Origin: an uncultured Elusimicrobiales bacterium
GTDB taxonomy: Bacteria; Elusimicrobiota; Elusimicrobia; Elusimicrobiales; Elusimicrobiaceae
Reading direction: 5' to 3'
Assembly: GCA_944327085.1 (NCBI GenBank)
Contig: CALVGG010000005.1
Span: 80,030-144,029, forward strand
DNA: 64,000 nt
Both the position numbers and the translations under genes were made by a program. The number at the start of each line of letters is the position of its first letter. Position 1 is the stretch's first letter. This document shows, one piece after another, positions 46,295 to 55,611 of this stretch. The notes beneath the pieces are model-generated. The model was not told the DNA's origin, searched no databases, and worked only from the letters and a program-made list of their open reading frames with translations.

Positions 46295-46639
46295 CTACTT
46301 TGCTTCGGCAGTTTCAGCCTTTTTTTCGGTTTTTTTAGCGGCGGCTTTTTTGGGAGCAGCGGCTTTTTTTACCACTTTTTTCACCAATTTAGCTTTGGCT
46401 TTTACTTCCGTTTTCGGCTTGCGTACCACGGTTTTACCCGCGGTGGCGGCAAAGCGTTTGTTGAATTTGTCTACGCGGCCTTCCGTATCCAACAATTTCT
46501 GTTTGCCGGTAAAGAACGGGTGGCAGGCGGAGCAAATATCCAGCTTTAAATTTTTGGTGGTGGAGCGGGTCAAAAACTTGTTACCGCAAGCGCAGACCAC
46601 TTCCACAAAATCATATTGGGGGTGTATTTTTTCTTTCAT
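46295..46639 (-). CDS. rpmE: Ribosomal protein bL31 with long Lys/Ala tail
   Basis: A 114-residue protein. The core of about 70 residues ([57 protein letters not shown]) carries CxC and CxxC, so this is the zinc-binding C+ form. A 40-residue low-complexity tail rich in Lys and Ala ([18 protein letters not shown]) is added. Standard L31 is about 70 residues, so the tail is unusual. It lies between rho and prfA on the same strand. Confidence 0.93.
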   Translation of the reverse strand: MKEKIHPQYDFVEVVCACGNKFLTRSTTKNLKLDICSACHPFFTGKQKLLDTEGRVDKFNKRFAATAGKTVVRKPKTEVKAKAKLVKKVVKKAAAPKKAAAKKTEKKAETAEAK

Positions 46640-46683
46640 TTTTTATCTTCCTTTGAAAATCTTATAGTTTATTTTACCATATA

Positions 46684-46725
46684 TTTCGGCCTTTTGGGAA
46701 ACGAAACCGTTTCCCCCGCCGAAAA
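46684..46725 (-). other. Nested hairpin between rho and rpmE
   Basis: Outer stem TTTCGGC/GCCGAAA with inner GGGAAACG/CGTTTCCC. There is no T-run after it on the minus strand; an AT-rich stretch with a possible -10 (TAAAAT) for rpmE follows. It sits just after the rho stop codon. Confidence 0.5.
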
Positions 46726-46730
46726 TACCG

Positions 46731-48227
46731 CTAAAAAGCGTTCACTTCCATTTGCTTGAAAAAATCCTTATTGGATTTGGTGGCCGATAATTTTTCCAGC
46801 AGCAAAGTCATTGCGTCAACCGAGCTTAACGGCGCAAGCACTTTGCGCATAATCCACACTTTGTTCAGTTCGTCCTCGCTTAACAGCAGGTTTTCTTTGC
46901 GGGTGGAGCTGCGGTTGATGTCTACCGCCGGGAAAATGCGCCGCTCGGCCAGTTTTCTATCCAGGCACAGTTCGCTGTTACCGGTACCTTTGAATTCTTC
47001 AAAAATTACCTCGTCCATCTTGCTGCCCGTTTCCACCAGCGCACTGGCAATAATGGTTAAGGAGCCGCCTTCTTCCAAATTACGCGCGGCGCCCAAAAAG
47101 CGTTTGGGCTTTTGCAGGGAGGTTGCTTCCAACCCGCCCGTAAGCACGCGGCCGGAAGACGGCGCCACCGTATTATACGCACGCGCCAAGCGGGTAATGG
47201 AGTCTAACAAAATAACCACGTCTTTGCCTTGTTCGGCCAGGCGTTTGGCTTTTTCAATCACCATTTCCGCCACTTGGATATGGCGTTCGGGCGCTTCGTC
47301 AAACGTAGAGGCGATCACTTCCCCCTTTACGCTGCGGGCCATATCGGTTACTTCTTCGGGGCGTTCGTCAATAAGCAGCACCATCAGCACGGCTTCTTTG
47401 TGGTTGGTGGTGATGGAGTTGGCAATGGCCTGCATTATCATGGTTTTACCGGTTTTGGGCGCCGCCACAATAAGGGCGCGCTGCCCTTTGCCGATGGGGG
47501 CAATCATATCAATCACGCGCTGGGTGTAGGAATTTTTATCCAGCTCCAGCACAAAACGTTCGTTAGGGTGAAGAGGGGTTAAGTTTTCAAACAGCGGGCG
47601 ATTGTAAATCTGGGCCGATTCCACCCCGTTTACTTTTTGCACTTGCAGCATGGCAAAAAAGCGTTCGTTATCCTTGGGCGGGCGGATGAGGCCTTCAATC
47701 GTGTCACCTTTTCTTAAACCAAAGCGTTTAATTTGGGAGGGAGACACATAAATGTCTTCCGGCCCGGCCAGATAGTTGTTTTCTTCGGAGCGCAAGAAAC
47801 CAAATCCATCCGGCAAAATTTCCAACACGCCCCCGCCGTAAACGGAGCCGTTTTGCTTGGCCTGTATGGCCACTATTTTACCGATTAACGCCTGTTTGCG
47901 CAGGCCGGAAATATCTTCAATATTATAATTGACGGCCAGCTTGGTCAGTTCGGCCACGCTAAGTTTATTTAATTCCCGCGCGTCCATGGGTTTGGCGCCG
48001 TTGGGCTGGCGTTTTTCGGGCGCGTGCACATACGGGGCGGACGCATTGGTACCGCGCTGCATGGCGTGGCGCTGGCAAGACGGGCGCGCAGCAGGCTGCT
48101 GCGGGGTGTGGGCATCTTCTTTTTTAGGCAAGTCTTTCGCCTCGGCCTTGGGGGCCTCTTTGGCGGATTTGGCCGGTTTTTCCGGCAGGGATTTTTCTTC
48201 CAATGTTTCTTCTTTTTGTTTAACCAT
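46731..48227 (-). CDS. rho: Transcription termination factor Rho
   Basis: A 498-residue hexameric RNA helicase. The first 80 residues are a Lys/Glu/Pro/Ala-rich extension ([19 protein letters not shown]) not in short Rho proteins. Then come the Rho_N helices ([23 protein letters not shown]), the RNA-binding domain ([37 protein letters not shown]), Walker A APKTGKT at about 256-262, the Walker B region ([22 protein letters not shown]) and [20 protein letters not shown]. Overlaps coaE by 8 bases. Confidence 0.96.
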   Translation of the reverse strand: MVKQKEETLEEKSLPEKPAKSAKEAPKAEAKDLPKKEDAHTPQQPAARPSCQRHAMQRGTNASAPYVHAPEKRQPNGAKPMDARELNKLSVAELTKLAVNYNIEDISGLRKQALIGKIVAIQAKQNGSVYGGGVLEILPDGFGFLRSEENNYLAGPEDIYVSPSQIKRFGLRKGDTIEGLIRPPKDNERFFAMLQVQKVNGVESAQIYNRPLFENLTPLHPNERFVLELDKNSYTQRVIDMIAPIGKGQRALIVAAPKTGKTMIMQAIANSITTNHKEAVLMVLLIDERPEEVTDMARSVKGEVIASTFDEAPERHIQVAEMVIEKAKRLAEQGKDVVILLDSITRLARAYNTVAPSSGRVLTGGLEATSLQKPKRFLGAARNLEEGGSLTIIASALVETGSKMDEVIFEEFKGTGNSELCLDRKLAERRIFPAVDINRSSTRKENLLLSEDELNKVWIMRKVLAPLSSVDAMTLLLEKLSATKSNKDFFKQMEVNAF

Positions 48228-48807
48228 AAATATTATTCAGCGCGCGCGCCAGGCGGCGCACTTTTTGCTCCAAGTGTTGTTTTGTTGAATTGTTTACAAT
48301 CATCAAATCGGCCCGTTGGGCTTTTGTTTCCTGCGGCAGCTGCGTTTTTAAACGCGCCCGGTATTGGGCTAAAGTAAGCCCGCGCTGTTTAAGCCTCTCC
48401 GCCAGGCCTGCGCCGCTGCTTACAATAAGCAGCGTCATATCCACATATTTATCCCACCCGGCTTCAAACAGTAAAGGAACTTCAAACACGGCCAGCGGAC
48501 AAGCGCAAGAAGCCAGTTGTTTTTGCGCTTCTTTTAGTATAAGCGGGTGGAGGATTTCCTCCAGGCGTTTGCGGGCGGAAGCATTTTTAAAAACCAGTTT
48601 GGCCAAAGCCTCCGGGCTGGTAACGCCAAAAGTTTTTTGCAATTTTTTTTGCACGGGCGCCAAACCTAAAACCTGATGCGTTAACACATCCGCGCTAAGC
48701 GTAAACACGCCGCATTGTTTAAAAGATTCCAACGCGGCCGTTTTGCCGCTGGCTATGGAACCGGTCAGCCCCAACACAAACGGTTTAATGGTTTGTTGTT
48801 TTTTCAT
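48220..48807 (-). CDS. coaE: Dephospho-CoA kinase
   Basis: A 195-residue P-loop kinase for the last step of coenzyme A synthesis. Seen: [18 protein letters not shown] (residues 12-29), the ADVLTHQVL acceptor region, [29 protein letters not shown] and the [10 protein letters not shown] end motif. Overlaps polA by 4 bases (ATGA) and rho by 8, so polA-coaE-rho are translated together. Confidence 0.94.
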   Translation of the reverse strand: MKKQQTIKPFVLGLTGSIASGKTAALESFKQCGVFTLSADVLTHQVLGLAPVQKKLQKTFGVTSPEALAKLVFKNASARKRLEEILHPLILKEAQKQLASCACPLAVFEVPLLFEAGWDKYVDMTLLIVSSGAGLAERLKQRGLTLAQYRARLKTQLPQETKAQRADLMIVNNSTKQHLEQKVRRLARALNNIYG

Positions 48808-51371
48808 AGGGGGAGCTTTTCCAGCGCGTACCAGTTTTTACCCGCTTTGGCGCTGGCCAAAAGCGGCACCCGCAGTTTAACGGCGTTTTGCATTTTTTCT
48901 TTTACAAAAGAAGCCACCGCGGTTAAACGTTCAGCCGGGACTTCAAAAATCAGCTCGTCATGCACCTGCATAACCATTTTTACGGGGGTATTGCGCACTT
49001 CTTTAAAAATATCCACCATGGCTTTTTTAATAATATCGGCCGAGCCGCCCTGTACAATGGTGTTAATGGCTGCACGCTGCGCAAAAGACGCCATGGAACC
49101 CACCCCCATATTAAACTCCGGCAGGTAACGGATATGGCCCATCATGGTTTTAACGTATCCGTTTTTACGGGCGGCGGCAATATTTTCATCAATCCAGCGG
49201 CGCACGCCCTGATAATTCTTAAAATAATTGTCTATATATTCTTTTGCTTCGCGCATGGGAATGGAAAGCGCTTGAGACAGGCCCATGGGGCCCTGCCCAT
49301 AAATGATACCAAAATTAATTGCTTTTGCACTAGAGCGCATTTGCTCCGTTACCATTAAAGGCATTACGCCAAATATCTGCGCGGCGGTTTGGGTGTGTAT
49401 GTCCCCCCCGTCTATAAAAGACTGCACAAGCACAGGGTCCTGGCTTTCATGCGCCAGTACGCGCAGGTCTATTTGGGAATAGTCCACACTCAGCAGCATA
49501 TTTCCATCCCCCGCGCAAAACGCCGTGCGCAGCAGGCGCCCTTTTTCTGTACGGACGGGAATATTTTGCAAATTGGGGCTGGAGCTGGACAAGCGGCCCG
49601 TTACCGTGCCGGTTTGATCCAGGTAGGAGTGGACTTTGTTGTTTTCGTCCGCCATTAAAAGCAAATTATCCACATATGTGGTTTTTAATTTACTGCTGGA
49701 GCGGTAATCCAAAATCTGTTGTGCAACGGGGTGAAGCGGGGCAATTTCCGCCAGTACTTCTTCGTCGGTGGAATAACCGGTTTTGGTTTTTTTAACCGGC
49801 GGAATTTTTAACTGCTCAAACAGTAGCACCCCTAATTGCTTGGGGGAATTGACGTTTACCGCATACCCGGCCTGGGCGTCTATCTGCGCTTGTAAAGAAA
49901 CAATTTCCTGTTCCAATGTTTTTTGAAATTCTTTCAGCCAATCCGGGTCTATACGCAGGCCTTGTTTTTCCATATCCGCCAGCACCGCCATGAGCGGCAG
50001 TTCCATTTGCGTAAATAAATCGTACATGCCCGCATGCTGTAAATCTTCCTGCAATTTTTCTTTTAACGCCCAAATATAGCGGTTATATAAAGGCAGGCGG
50101 GTGCGGGCGTCTTCGCCCGAGATTAAGACGGAAAAATAATGTGCACACGCGGCGGAAAAACTTAAATCGCCGGACGGGTCCATCAAATACCGGGCCAGGC
50201 GCGCATCAAAACAATGAATAAAATTGCCTTGCAAATCTATTTCCGCTTCACGCAAAGTAAGTTTTAAATCGTACCCCAGTTTTAACACAGCATCATTAAG
50301 TACCAACTGCTGCAGTTGGGCGCGTTCCCAGGGGGCAATGTCGGCCAAGGGGGTAAGGGAAAGTTCTTTTTCGTTTACGGCGGCAAGCAGCAGGTCGTCC
50401 TCGGTATGAATAAACAGTTGCCCGGCCACCGGGGCTTTGCTTAGCACCTGCGCCAAAGGCAAGAGAGGAATATCTTCCTGCACCTGCACCTGCTGGGGCG
50501 GAAGCTCAAACGAAGTTAATAAATTTTTAAATTCATAGCGGGAAAATAAATCTGCCAGGGCTTTTGGCTGCGGGGTGCGGATTTGATAATCCTGCAAATT
50601 AAAAGGCATGGACAGGTTGCCGTCCAGCACTACCAGCTGTTTGGATAAAATACCCTCTTCCATATGGGCTAATATTTTTTTGGCTAAGGCGGGTTTTAAA
50701 TCCGGGTTATCGTTTTTGGCGGCGCGGATGATGTCTTCCAAATGGCCGAATTTTTTAATAAGCTCCACCGCGCTTTTGGGGCCCACGCCCATAATGCCGG
50801 GGATATTATCTGCCGCGTCGCCCACGATGGCAAAATAATCGGGTAAAAATTTGGTTTCCACGCCAAATTTTTCCACGGCGGCTTCCGGCCCTTTAAAACC
50901 GTCTTTTCCGCCGGAAGGCCAAATGGAAATTTTGTCGTTTAAAAATTGGTAAACGTCTTTGTCAGACGTGACCAACACGCTGGGAATATTTTGCTTGGCC
51001 GCGCTTTGGGCAATAAAGGCCATTAAGTCATCGGCTTCTATACCTTCCTGTGCCACCACGGCAAAGCCCATTTCCCGCACTAAACTGCGTGCTAAATTGA
51101 GCTGGCTGATGAGGGCGTCGTCCGGTTTTTTGCGGTTGGCTTTATATGTGGGCAGCATGGCCTTGCGCCGTGCACACCCGCCGGGGGAATCAAAACAAAT
51201 GGCCGCATAATGAGGCTTTTTTTCCTTTAAAAATTTAGTCAGCCAGCGCACAAAACCATACAGGGCCCCCACCTCCTGCCCGGACGTGGTGGACAACTTG
51301 GGCAACGCGTGATAATTGCGGTGTAAAAAGCCGTGTGCGTCAATAAGAAAAAGTTTATTGTCTTCTGGCAT
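48804..51371 (-). CDS. polA: DNA polymerase I
   Basis: An 855-residue protein with three parts. The 5'-3' exonuclease is at about 1-290 (LIDAHGFLHRNYHAL, CFDSPGGCARRKAMLPTYKANR, GIEADDLMAF, VGDAADNIPGIMGVGPKSA). A 3'-5' exonuclease-like domain follows at about 300-470. The polymerase is at about 480-855 (SVDYSQIDLRVLAH, RSSAKAINFGIIYGQGPMGL, MQVHDELIFEVP). The first exonuclease motif reads FIHTED instead of FDTET and later acidic residues are not evident, so proofreading is probably lost. No clear ribosome site precedes the ATG at 51371. Confidence 0.95.
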   Translation of the reverse strand: MPEDNKLFLIDAHGFLHRNYHALPKLSTTSGQEVGALYGFVRWLTKFLKEKKPHYAAICFDSPGGCARRKAMLPTYKANRKKPDDALISQLNLARSLVREMGFAVVAQEGIEADDLMAFIAQSAAKQNIPSVLVTSDKDVYQFLNDKISIWPSGGKDGFKGPEAAVEKFGVETKFLPDYFAIVGDAADNIPGIMGVGPKSAVELIKKFGHLEDIIRAAKNDNPDLKPALAKKILAHMEEGILSKQLVVLDGNLSMPFNLQDYQIRTPQPKALADLFSRYEFKNLLTSFELPPQQVQVQEDIPLLPLAQVLSKAPVAGQLFIHTEDDLLLAAVNEKELSLTPLADIAPWERAQLQQLVLNDAVLKLGYDLKLTLREAEIDLQGNFIHCFDARLARYLMDPSGDLSFSAACAHYFSVLISGEDARTRLPLYNRYIWALKEKLQEDLQHAGMYDLFTQMELPLMAVLADMEKQGLRIDPDWLKEFQKTLEQEIVSLQAQIDAQAGYAVNVNSPKQLGVLLFEQLKIPPVKKTKTGYSTDEEVLAEIAPLHPVAQQILDYRSSSKLKTTYVDNLLLMADENNKVHSYLDQTGTVTGRLSSSSPNLQNIPVRTEKGRLLRTAFCAGDGNMLLSVDYSQIDLRVLAHESQDPVLVQSFIDGGDIHTQTAAQIFGVMPLMVTEQMRSSAKAINFGIIYGQGPMGLSQALSIPMREAKEYIDNYFKNYQGVRRWIDENIAAARKNGYVKTMMGHIRYLPEFNMGVGSMASFAQRAAINTIVQGGSADIIKKAMVDIFKEVRNTPVKMVMQVHDELIFEVPAERLTAVASFVKEKMQNAVKLRVPLLASAKAGKNWYALEKLPL

Positions 51372-51406
51372 AAAATTTAATGGAAAAAAAGAGGAAGGTT
51401 TTTTAT

Positions 51407-51439
51407 TCTTCCGCCCGCTAAAGTGTAACGGGCGGAAGA
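51407..51439. other. Hairpin between trxA and polA
   Basis: An 11-bp stem (TCTTCCGCCCG/CGGGCGGAAGA) without an adjacent T-run on either strand. May weaken read-through from trxA into polA or protect the trxA mRNA. Confidence 0.55.
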
Positions 51440-51470
51440 GAATGGCGGCAAAAATAAGAAAAGTAAAATT

Positions 51471-51791
51471 TTATAACAAAGAATTTAACTTTTCCTGCAA
51501 AGCGGCTTTGGTTTGCAAACCCACCGTTTGGGAAACTACTTTTCCGTCTTTAAAGAAAATAAGCGTGGGGATAGAAGAAACCCCAAACTGGGTGCTGGTG
51601 TCGGGCGCTTCGTCCACATTTAATTTGGCCACTTTTACTTTGCCGGCATATTCCCCGGCCAGTTCTTCCACCACCGGGGCCAACATGCGGCACGGGCCGC
51701 ACCACGGAGCCCAAAAATCCACCATAGCTACCCCTTTATACTGCAAAACTTCAGCATCAAAATTAGAATCGTTTAAAATCACTTCGCTCAT
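51471..51791 (-). CDS. trxA: Thioredoxin
   Basis: A 106-residue thioredoxin of normal length. The active site WCGPC is at 30-34 (VDFWAPWCGPCRMLAP), with the cis-proline region SSIPTLIFFKDGK and the end motif AALQEKLNSLL. A cytoplasmic dithiol reductant for ribonucleotide reductase and other enzymes. GGAGA precedes the ATG. A good promoter stands upstream. Confidence 0.96.
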   Translation of the reverse strand: MSEVILNDSNFDAEVLQYKGVAMVDFWAPWCGPCRMLAPVVEELAGEYAGKVKVAKLNVDEAPDTSTQFGVSSIPTLIFFKDGKVVSQTVGLQTKAALQEKLNSLL

Positions 51792-51822
51792 GGGAAATCT
51801 CCTACAATAATATATAAAAAGT

Positions 51823-51850
51823 ATACTATAAACAAAAAGGGCCCTGTCAA
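51823..51850 (-). promoter_or_regulatory. trxA promoter
   Basis: -35 TTGACA (51845-51850), a 16-base spacer, -10 TAGTAT (51823-51828), about 30 bases before the start codon. Confidence 0.65.
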
Positions 51851-51877
51851 GCCCGACGAAGCCCCTTTATATCAAGC

Positions 51878-51912
51878 GGCCTCCCTTTTGGGGAGGCCTC
51901 TTTTACTTTTTA
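51878..51912 (+). terminator. Orphan plus-strand terminator-like hairpin
   Basis: A perfect 8-bp stem GGCCTCCC/GGGAGGCC followed by TCTTTTACTTTTTA on the plus strand. No plus-strand gene lies upstream: trxA is on the minus strand. It may end a short divergent RNA. Confidence 0.5.
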
Positions 51913-52045
51913 TACTGTGCAACTATTACCCAGAATAACATCCATATTTAATAACCAATGCAAATCTTTCCAAATGAGAAAAGCAAACAAAAAAACGGCT
52001 ATAATTATGTAAAATAAGGGCAAGATTAATTCATAGGGTATATAT

Positions 52046-53125
52046 ATGAAAGAAAAAACCATTTGTATCGTTACGCCGGACAGCCGCACCTATTACCGTG
52101 CCATTCCGCTGGCTAAAGAATATTTGGATAAAGACCATAACGTAATTAATACCGCCGGGCAACTGCCGGAAGGCCAAATAGAACAAATTGAAGTAAGCAA
52201 CAAAACCGTAAAAACCCTAAAAAACGGCAAAATTGACGGCGTATTGGAAGTCATCAATTTGGAAGAAAACGTGGTAACATTCAGTGAACTGTACCAAGAC
52301 GGGAAATTAATTGACGTAAAAGACCGCACCGAACACGGCCGCCATATTAAACCCGCTTTATTGGTACCTAAAGCTTCTTTATATCCGGGAACGGTAGTAA
52401 AAACCAGCAAAGGCAGCCGCTCCTTTTATATACAAGGTAAAGAAGTGGCCGAGGAGACCGTCTCTTCCAACGGAACCACGCTGGAACTGCTGGGCCAAAT
52501 ACCGGACGGCCCCGTAAAAGAATTTAATGACAATGACCAAGTAATTATGGAGGCCGAATATAAAGACAACAAACTAAACGGCCAAATGATACGTTACGAT
52601 GATGAGGGAGAAATTATCTCCCGCGAGACTTACAGCGGCGGCATGCTGCAGGGGGAAGCCCATTATTACCAATACCGCAACGGGCAAAAATTAAAGGCAG
52701 ACTGTACCTACAAAAACTCTCTGCTGCATGGCCCGCGCACTGCATATTATGAAGACGGTACTCTAAAATCGGAAGAGAACTACCGCCACGGCAAATTAAA
52801 CGGCACGCGTTCCAGCTATTACAATAACGGCAAACTGGAAATAAGAGAAAATTATTTAGACGGTAAACTTTCCGGGGAACGCACCGTATACTTTCCCAGC
52901 GGGGAACTGTGGTATAAAGAAAATTACAAAGCCGGCCGCCTGGAAGGAGAGCGCGTGGGATATTTTACTTCCGGAGTAAAACGCCTGGAAGAGTTTTATG
53001 TAGACGGCATGCTGGAAGGCAAACGGAAAATTTATTCCGAAACCGGTGAAATCTTAACCAACGAAGATTATCACTGGGGCGCTTTAACCCATAATACAGA
53101 ACGGAAAAAAATACATGATAAATAA
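52046..53125 (+). CDS. MORN-repeat protein (YwqK-like)
   Basis: A 359-residue protein with at least eight MORN-type repeats in residues about 150-345. Each has the pattern Y..G.L.G....Y..G.L....NY..G.L.G (for example YYEDGTLKSEENYRHGKLNGTRSSYY). There is no signal peptide, so it is probably cytoplasmic. The N-terminal 140 residues (ICIVTPDSRTYYRAIPLAKEYL) are not repetitive and not recognised. It overlaps ispE by 11 bases. MORN proteins are often scaffolds or antitoxin-like; no toxin gene is adjacent, so the function is left open. Confidence 0.8.
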   Translation: MKEKTICIVTPDSRTYYRAIPLAKEYLDKDHNVINTAGQLPEGQIEQIEVSNKTVKTLKNGKIDGVLEVINLEENVVTFSELYQDGKLIDVKDRTEHGRHIKPALLVPKASLYPGTVVKTSKGSRSFYIQGKEVAEETVSSNGTTLELLGQIPDGPVKEFNDNDQVIMEAEYKDNKLNGQMIRYDDEGEIISRETYSGGMLQGEAHYYQYRNGQKLKADCTYKNSLLHGPRTAYYEDGTLKSEENYRHGKLNGTRSSYYNNGKLEIRENYLDGKLSGERTVYFPSGELWYKENYKAGRLEGERVGYFTSGVKRLEEFYVDGMLEGKRKIYSETGEILTNEDYHWGALTHNTERKKIHDK

Positions 53126-54053
53126 ACAATTCTGCCCCGCCAAAATAAATTTATTTTTAGAGGTAACCGGCAAACGCCCCGACGGTTACCATGAGCTGGC
53201 CACCCTGTTTGCCAAAGTAACCTTGGGGGACCATTTAACCGTTACCGCCGCACCCGCCGAGCACACCCGCATACGGCTGCACATCACCGGCCCGCTGGGT
53301 GACAAACTGGCGGCGGACGAGCATAACATTGCCTATAAAGCGGCTGCTCGGTTTTTTGAACAATTTGGCATAACGGCGGACTGTAAAATAGAGCTGGAAA
53401 AACACATTCCCATGGGGGCCGGACTGGGCGGCGGAAGCTCCGACGGGGCCGGCGTGCTGCGCGCTTTATGCCAAATTTTTAACAAACCCCGCAAAGACGT
53501 AATGGCCCTGGCCGCCAAACTGGGGGCCGATGTGCCTGTATTTATGTATGACGAAACTTTTTTAAAAGGGGAAGGCATTGGGGAAATTTTAACCCCCGTG
53601 CACGCCCCCGGGCCGTTGCCCTATGTGGTGCTGGTTTACCCCTGCACAGCCGTGCCCACCAAAGATGTTTTTAAACGTTTGCAGTTGCCTAATCAAAAAG
53701 AGGCCTTGACAAACTGCTCCAATTTAGATAAATTGATAACATACATAGGATGCGGTAAAGAACTTTCCACCTGGAAAAAGTTTCTTTTCAACAGGTTGGA
53801 AAGTTGCGTGTTTCCGTATGTAAGCTCCGTAAGAAGTGCCAGAGAAGATATTTGTAAAACCAATGCGGAGGCGGTACTTATGTCCGGCTCCGGTTCTACG
53901 GTGTTTGCCTTGGTTAATACCAAAGAACAAGCCATCGATTTGGTAAATAATATCAGAAATAAAGAAAGATTAGTATTCTTTTCGGCATTTCGGAGGGAGT
54001 TGGATGAAAATAACGGAAATACGGATACATCTTATGGGGGAGGACCGTCTTAA
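53115..54053 (+). CDS. ispE: 4-diphosphocytidyl-2-C-methyl-D-erythritol kinase
   Basis: A 312-residue GHMP kinase of the non-mevalonate isoprenoid pathway. CPAKINLFLEVTGKRPDGYHEL lies at residues 7-28 and the ATP loop PMGAGLGGGSSDGAGVLRAL at 99-118. The C-terminal MSGSGSTVFALV glycine motif is present. The last 50 bases overlap the start of spoVG, the same gene order as in many Gram-positive genomes. Confidence 0.94.
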   Translation: MINKQFCPAKINLFLEVTGKRPDGYHELATLFAKVTLGDHLTVTAAPAEHTRIRLHITGPLGDKLAADEHNIAYKAAARFFEQFGITADCKIELEKHIPMGAGLGGGSSDGAGVLRALCQIFNKPRKDVMALAAKLGADVPVFMYDETFLKGEGIGEILTPVHAPGPLPYVVLVYPCTAVPTKDVFKRLQLPNQKEALTNCSNLDKLITYIGCGKELSTWKKFLFNRLESCVFPYVSSVRSAREDICKTNAEAVLMSGSGSTVFALVNTKEQAIDLVNNIRNKERLVFFSAFRRELDENNGNTDTSYGGGPS

Positions 54054-54339
54054 GGCGTTTGCCAGCGTTACTTTTGACGATTCATTCGTTGTAAGAAACA
54101 TGAAGGTTGTTGAAGGGACAAAAGGCGTTTTTCTTTGTATGCCTTCCCGCAAACTACCAGATGGTACCCATAAAGACATGGTTCATCCCATCAACCAGGA
54201 ATTCAGGCAGTACTTGGAAGAGAACGTTTTGAAAGCCTATCAGGCCGAACTAGCTAAGAATCCCACCGGGGCTACTCAAAACAATACCGTTCTTGAACAA
54301 GAAACAGGGACAGACAACACGGGTAATGACGCGCACTGA
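54004..54339 (+). CDS. spoVG: SpoVG family protein
   Basis: A 111-residue protein with the conserved MKITEIRIHL, LKAFASVTFDDSFVVRNMKVVEGTKGVFLCMPSRKLPDGTHKDMVHPIN and FRQYLEENVLKAY. Members bind DNA and RNA and act as global regulators in Gram-positives and spirochaetes. The tail (about 25 residues, Thr/Asn/Gln rich) is variable. CGGAGGGAG precedes the ATG. The start lies inside ispE in another frame. Confidence 0.93.
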   Translation: MKITEIRIHLMGEDRLKAFASVTFDDSFVVRNMKVVEGTKGVFLCMPSRKLPDGTHKDMVHPINQEFRQYLEENVLKAYQAELAKNPTGATQNNTVLEQETGTDNTGNDAH

Positions 54340-54357
54340 AAAAGGGTTTTCAGAGCA

Positions 54358-54378
54358 GTTTAGAATTAAATTCTAAAC
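54358..54378. other. Perfect 21-bp palindrome between spoVG and tRNA-Gln
   Basis: GTTTAGAATT-A-AATTCTAAAC: two 10-base arms around one base, with no T-run. It could be an operator or a processing hairpin ahead of the tRNA. Confidence 0.6.
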
Positions 54379-54395
54379 GGTTATGAAAGTTTTAA

Positions 54396-54469
54396 TTCCG
54401 GATAGTGAAATGGTATCACCACTGGTTTTGGTCCAGTTATTCTAGGTTCGAATCCTAGTCCGGAAACCA
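54396..54469 (+). tRNA. tRNA-Gln(UUG)
   Basis: The acceptor TTCCGGA pairs with TCCGGAA, the D-stem is GTGA/TCAC, the anticodon stem ACTGG/CCAGT has loop TTTTGGT (anticodon TTG), and the T-arm is CTAGG-TTCGAAT-CCTAG. CCA is encoded at 54467-54469. No separate promoter seen; probably transcribed with ispE-spoVG. Confidence 0.93.
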
Positions 54470-54481
54470 TATAAACTGGGG

Positions 54482-54516
54482 TACCGCCAAACCAAATGGT
54501 TTGGCGGTATTTTTTT
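54482..54516 (+). terminator. tRNA-Gln terminator
   Basis: A perfect 12-bp stem TACCGCCAAACC/GGTTTGGCGGTA with a 4-base loop, followed by TTTTTTT. Confidence 0.92.
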
Positions 54517-54577
54517 GCCCTTTTTATAAAAAATAAAACAGCTGGCAAAAAGTACCAACCGTTTTATTAAACTAACT

Positions 54578-55468
54578 TTATTTTTTATTTACTTTATCAT
54601 ACCGGGTATCCGTAACTGACAAATACGCCCCACACACCATTATTAACAGGGCTGCCCAAAACAATAAAGGCGGGGGCTCTTTAAAAATTAATAAAGAAAC
54701 CCCCACCCCCACAAATGGCGCTACTGCATAATATACACTGGTTTTGGCCGCCCCCAAATGCCGCTGTGCAAGCACATAAAAAAAGATACTAAGCCCATAC
54801 GCCACAAACCCCAACCCCAAAGCTGCCGCCAAATATCCCCCGGTAGGGAGCGTTTCCCCCATAAAAATGCCAATACATAACGCACCCGCGCCGGCCCCCA
54901 AACCTTTCACGGTAACCACTTCCAGCAGGTTTTTGTTGGAAAGCATCCTTGTACAATTGTTTTCTAACCCCCAACATACACACGCCCCCAACACATATAA
55001 AGACCCTTTTGAAAAAGCAAAAGCGGCTTCCCCCCGCCAACAAAGCATTATACTGGCTGTGGTAATTAACCCAATGGCGCCCCATAAACGTGCAGAAATG
55101 CGCTCTTTAAAAACAAACAAAGCAATGATAGCCGTAGCTACAATTTCAAAATTATTAATAAGGGCCACATTTTCAGCCGGGGTTTGCACAAGCCCCACCA
55201 GTAGCAGCACCGGGGCCGCAATATCCAGCCCCACCATACCCAAAGTATAGGGCAAGTCTCTGCGGGATAAGCCTGCCCGGCGGGGTTGTTTTTGCACCGC
55301 ACTTAACCCCAAATTTAGTAAGCCCATACCTGCCCCGGCCCCCAAATAAAGAAGCCCGGCTAATACCGTGGGGGCCGCTGTTTGCAGTAAAATTTTGGCA
55401 AGGGGCGCACTTAATGCATATAAAACGGCCGCCAAAAGGGCAAAACATATAGGCAAGGCATTATTCAT
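54578..55468 (-). CDS. EamA/DMT-superfamily transporter
   Basis: About 296 residues with ten predicted membrane helices in two EamA halves (for example LPICFALLAAVLYALSAPLAKILL; TPAENVALINNFEIVATAIIALFVFKERIS; YGLSIFFYVLAQRHLGAAKTSVYYAVAPFVGVGVSLLIF). The ATG at 55468 gives the expected N-terminus MNNALPI; an upstream in-frame start at 55486 is less likely. Substrate unknown: family members move metabolites or amino acids. No ribosome site is obvious, and TACAAT stands only 9 bases before the ATG, so translation may be leaderless. Confidence 0.85.
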   Translation of the reverse strand: MNNALPICFALLAAVLYALSAPLAKILLQTAAPTVLAGLLYLGAGAGMGLLNLGLSAVQKQPRRAGLSRRDLPYTLGMVGLDIAAPVLLLVGLVQTPAENVALINNFEIVATAIIALFVFKERISARLWGAIGLITTASIMLCWRGEAAFAFSKGSLYVLGACVCWGLENNCTRMLSNKNLLEVVTVKGLGAGAGALCIGIFMGETLPTGGYLAAALGLGFVAYGLSIFFYVLAQRHLGAAKTSVYYAVAPFVGVGVSLLIFKEPPPLLFWAALLIMVCGAYLSVTDTRYDKVNKK

Positions 55469-55483
55469 AAAATGATTGTAACA

Positions 55484-55513
55484 CAAAAAAATGCCGGCAG
55501 CTAAACTGCCAGC
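55484..55513 (-). terminator. Terminator after tRNA-Arg(CCU)
   Basis: Minus strand: an 8-bp stem GCTGGCAG/CTGCCGGC with one GU, followed by ATTTTTTT. It ends the sigma factor-tRNA transcript. Confidence 0.85.
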
Positions 55514-55530
55514 ATCAATTTAAAAACTTT

Positions 55531-55604
55531 TACCCCCGGCGGGAGTTGAACTCGCAACCTCTTCCTTAGGACGGAATCGCTCTATCCAATTGAGCTACGG
55601 GGGC
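55531..55604 (-). tRNA. tRNA-Arg(CCU)
   Basis: A 74-nt cloverleaf on the minus strand: acceptor GCCCCCG/CGGGGGT (one GU), D-arm GCTC/GAGC, anticodon loop GTCCTAA (CCT), T-loop TTCAACT. The T-stem has one A-C mismatch and the anticodon stem one A-G, but the fold is convincing. CCA not encoded. It starts 7 bases after the sigma factor stop codon and appears to be cotranscribed. Confidence 0.88.
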
Positions 55605-55611
55605 GCAAATT

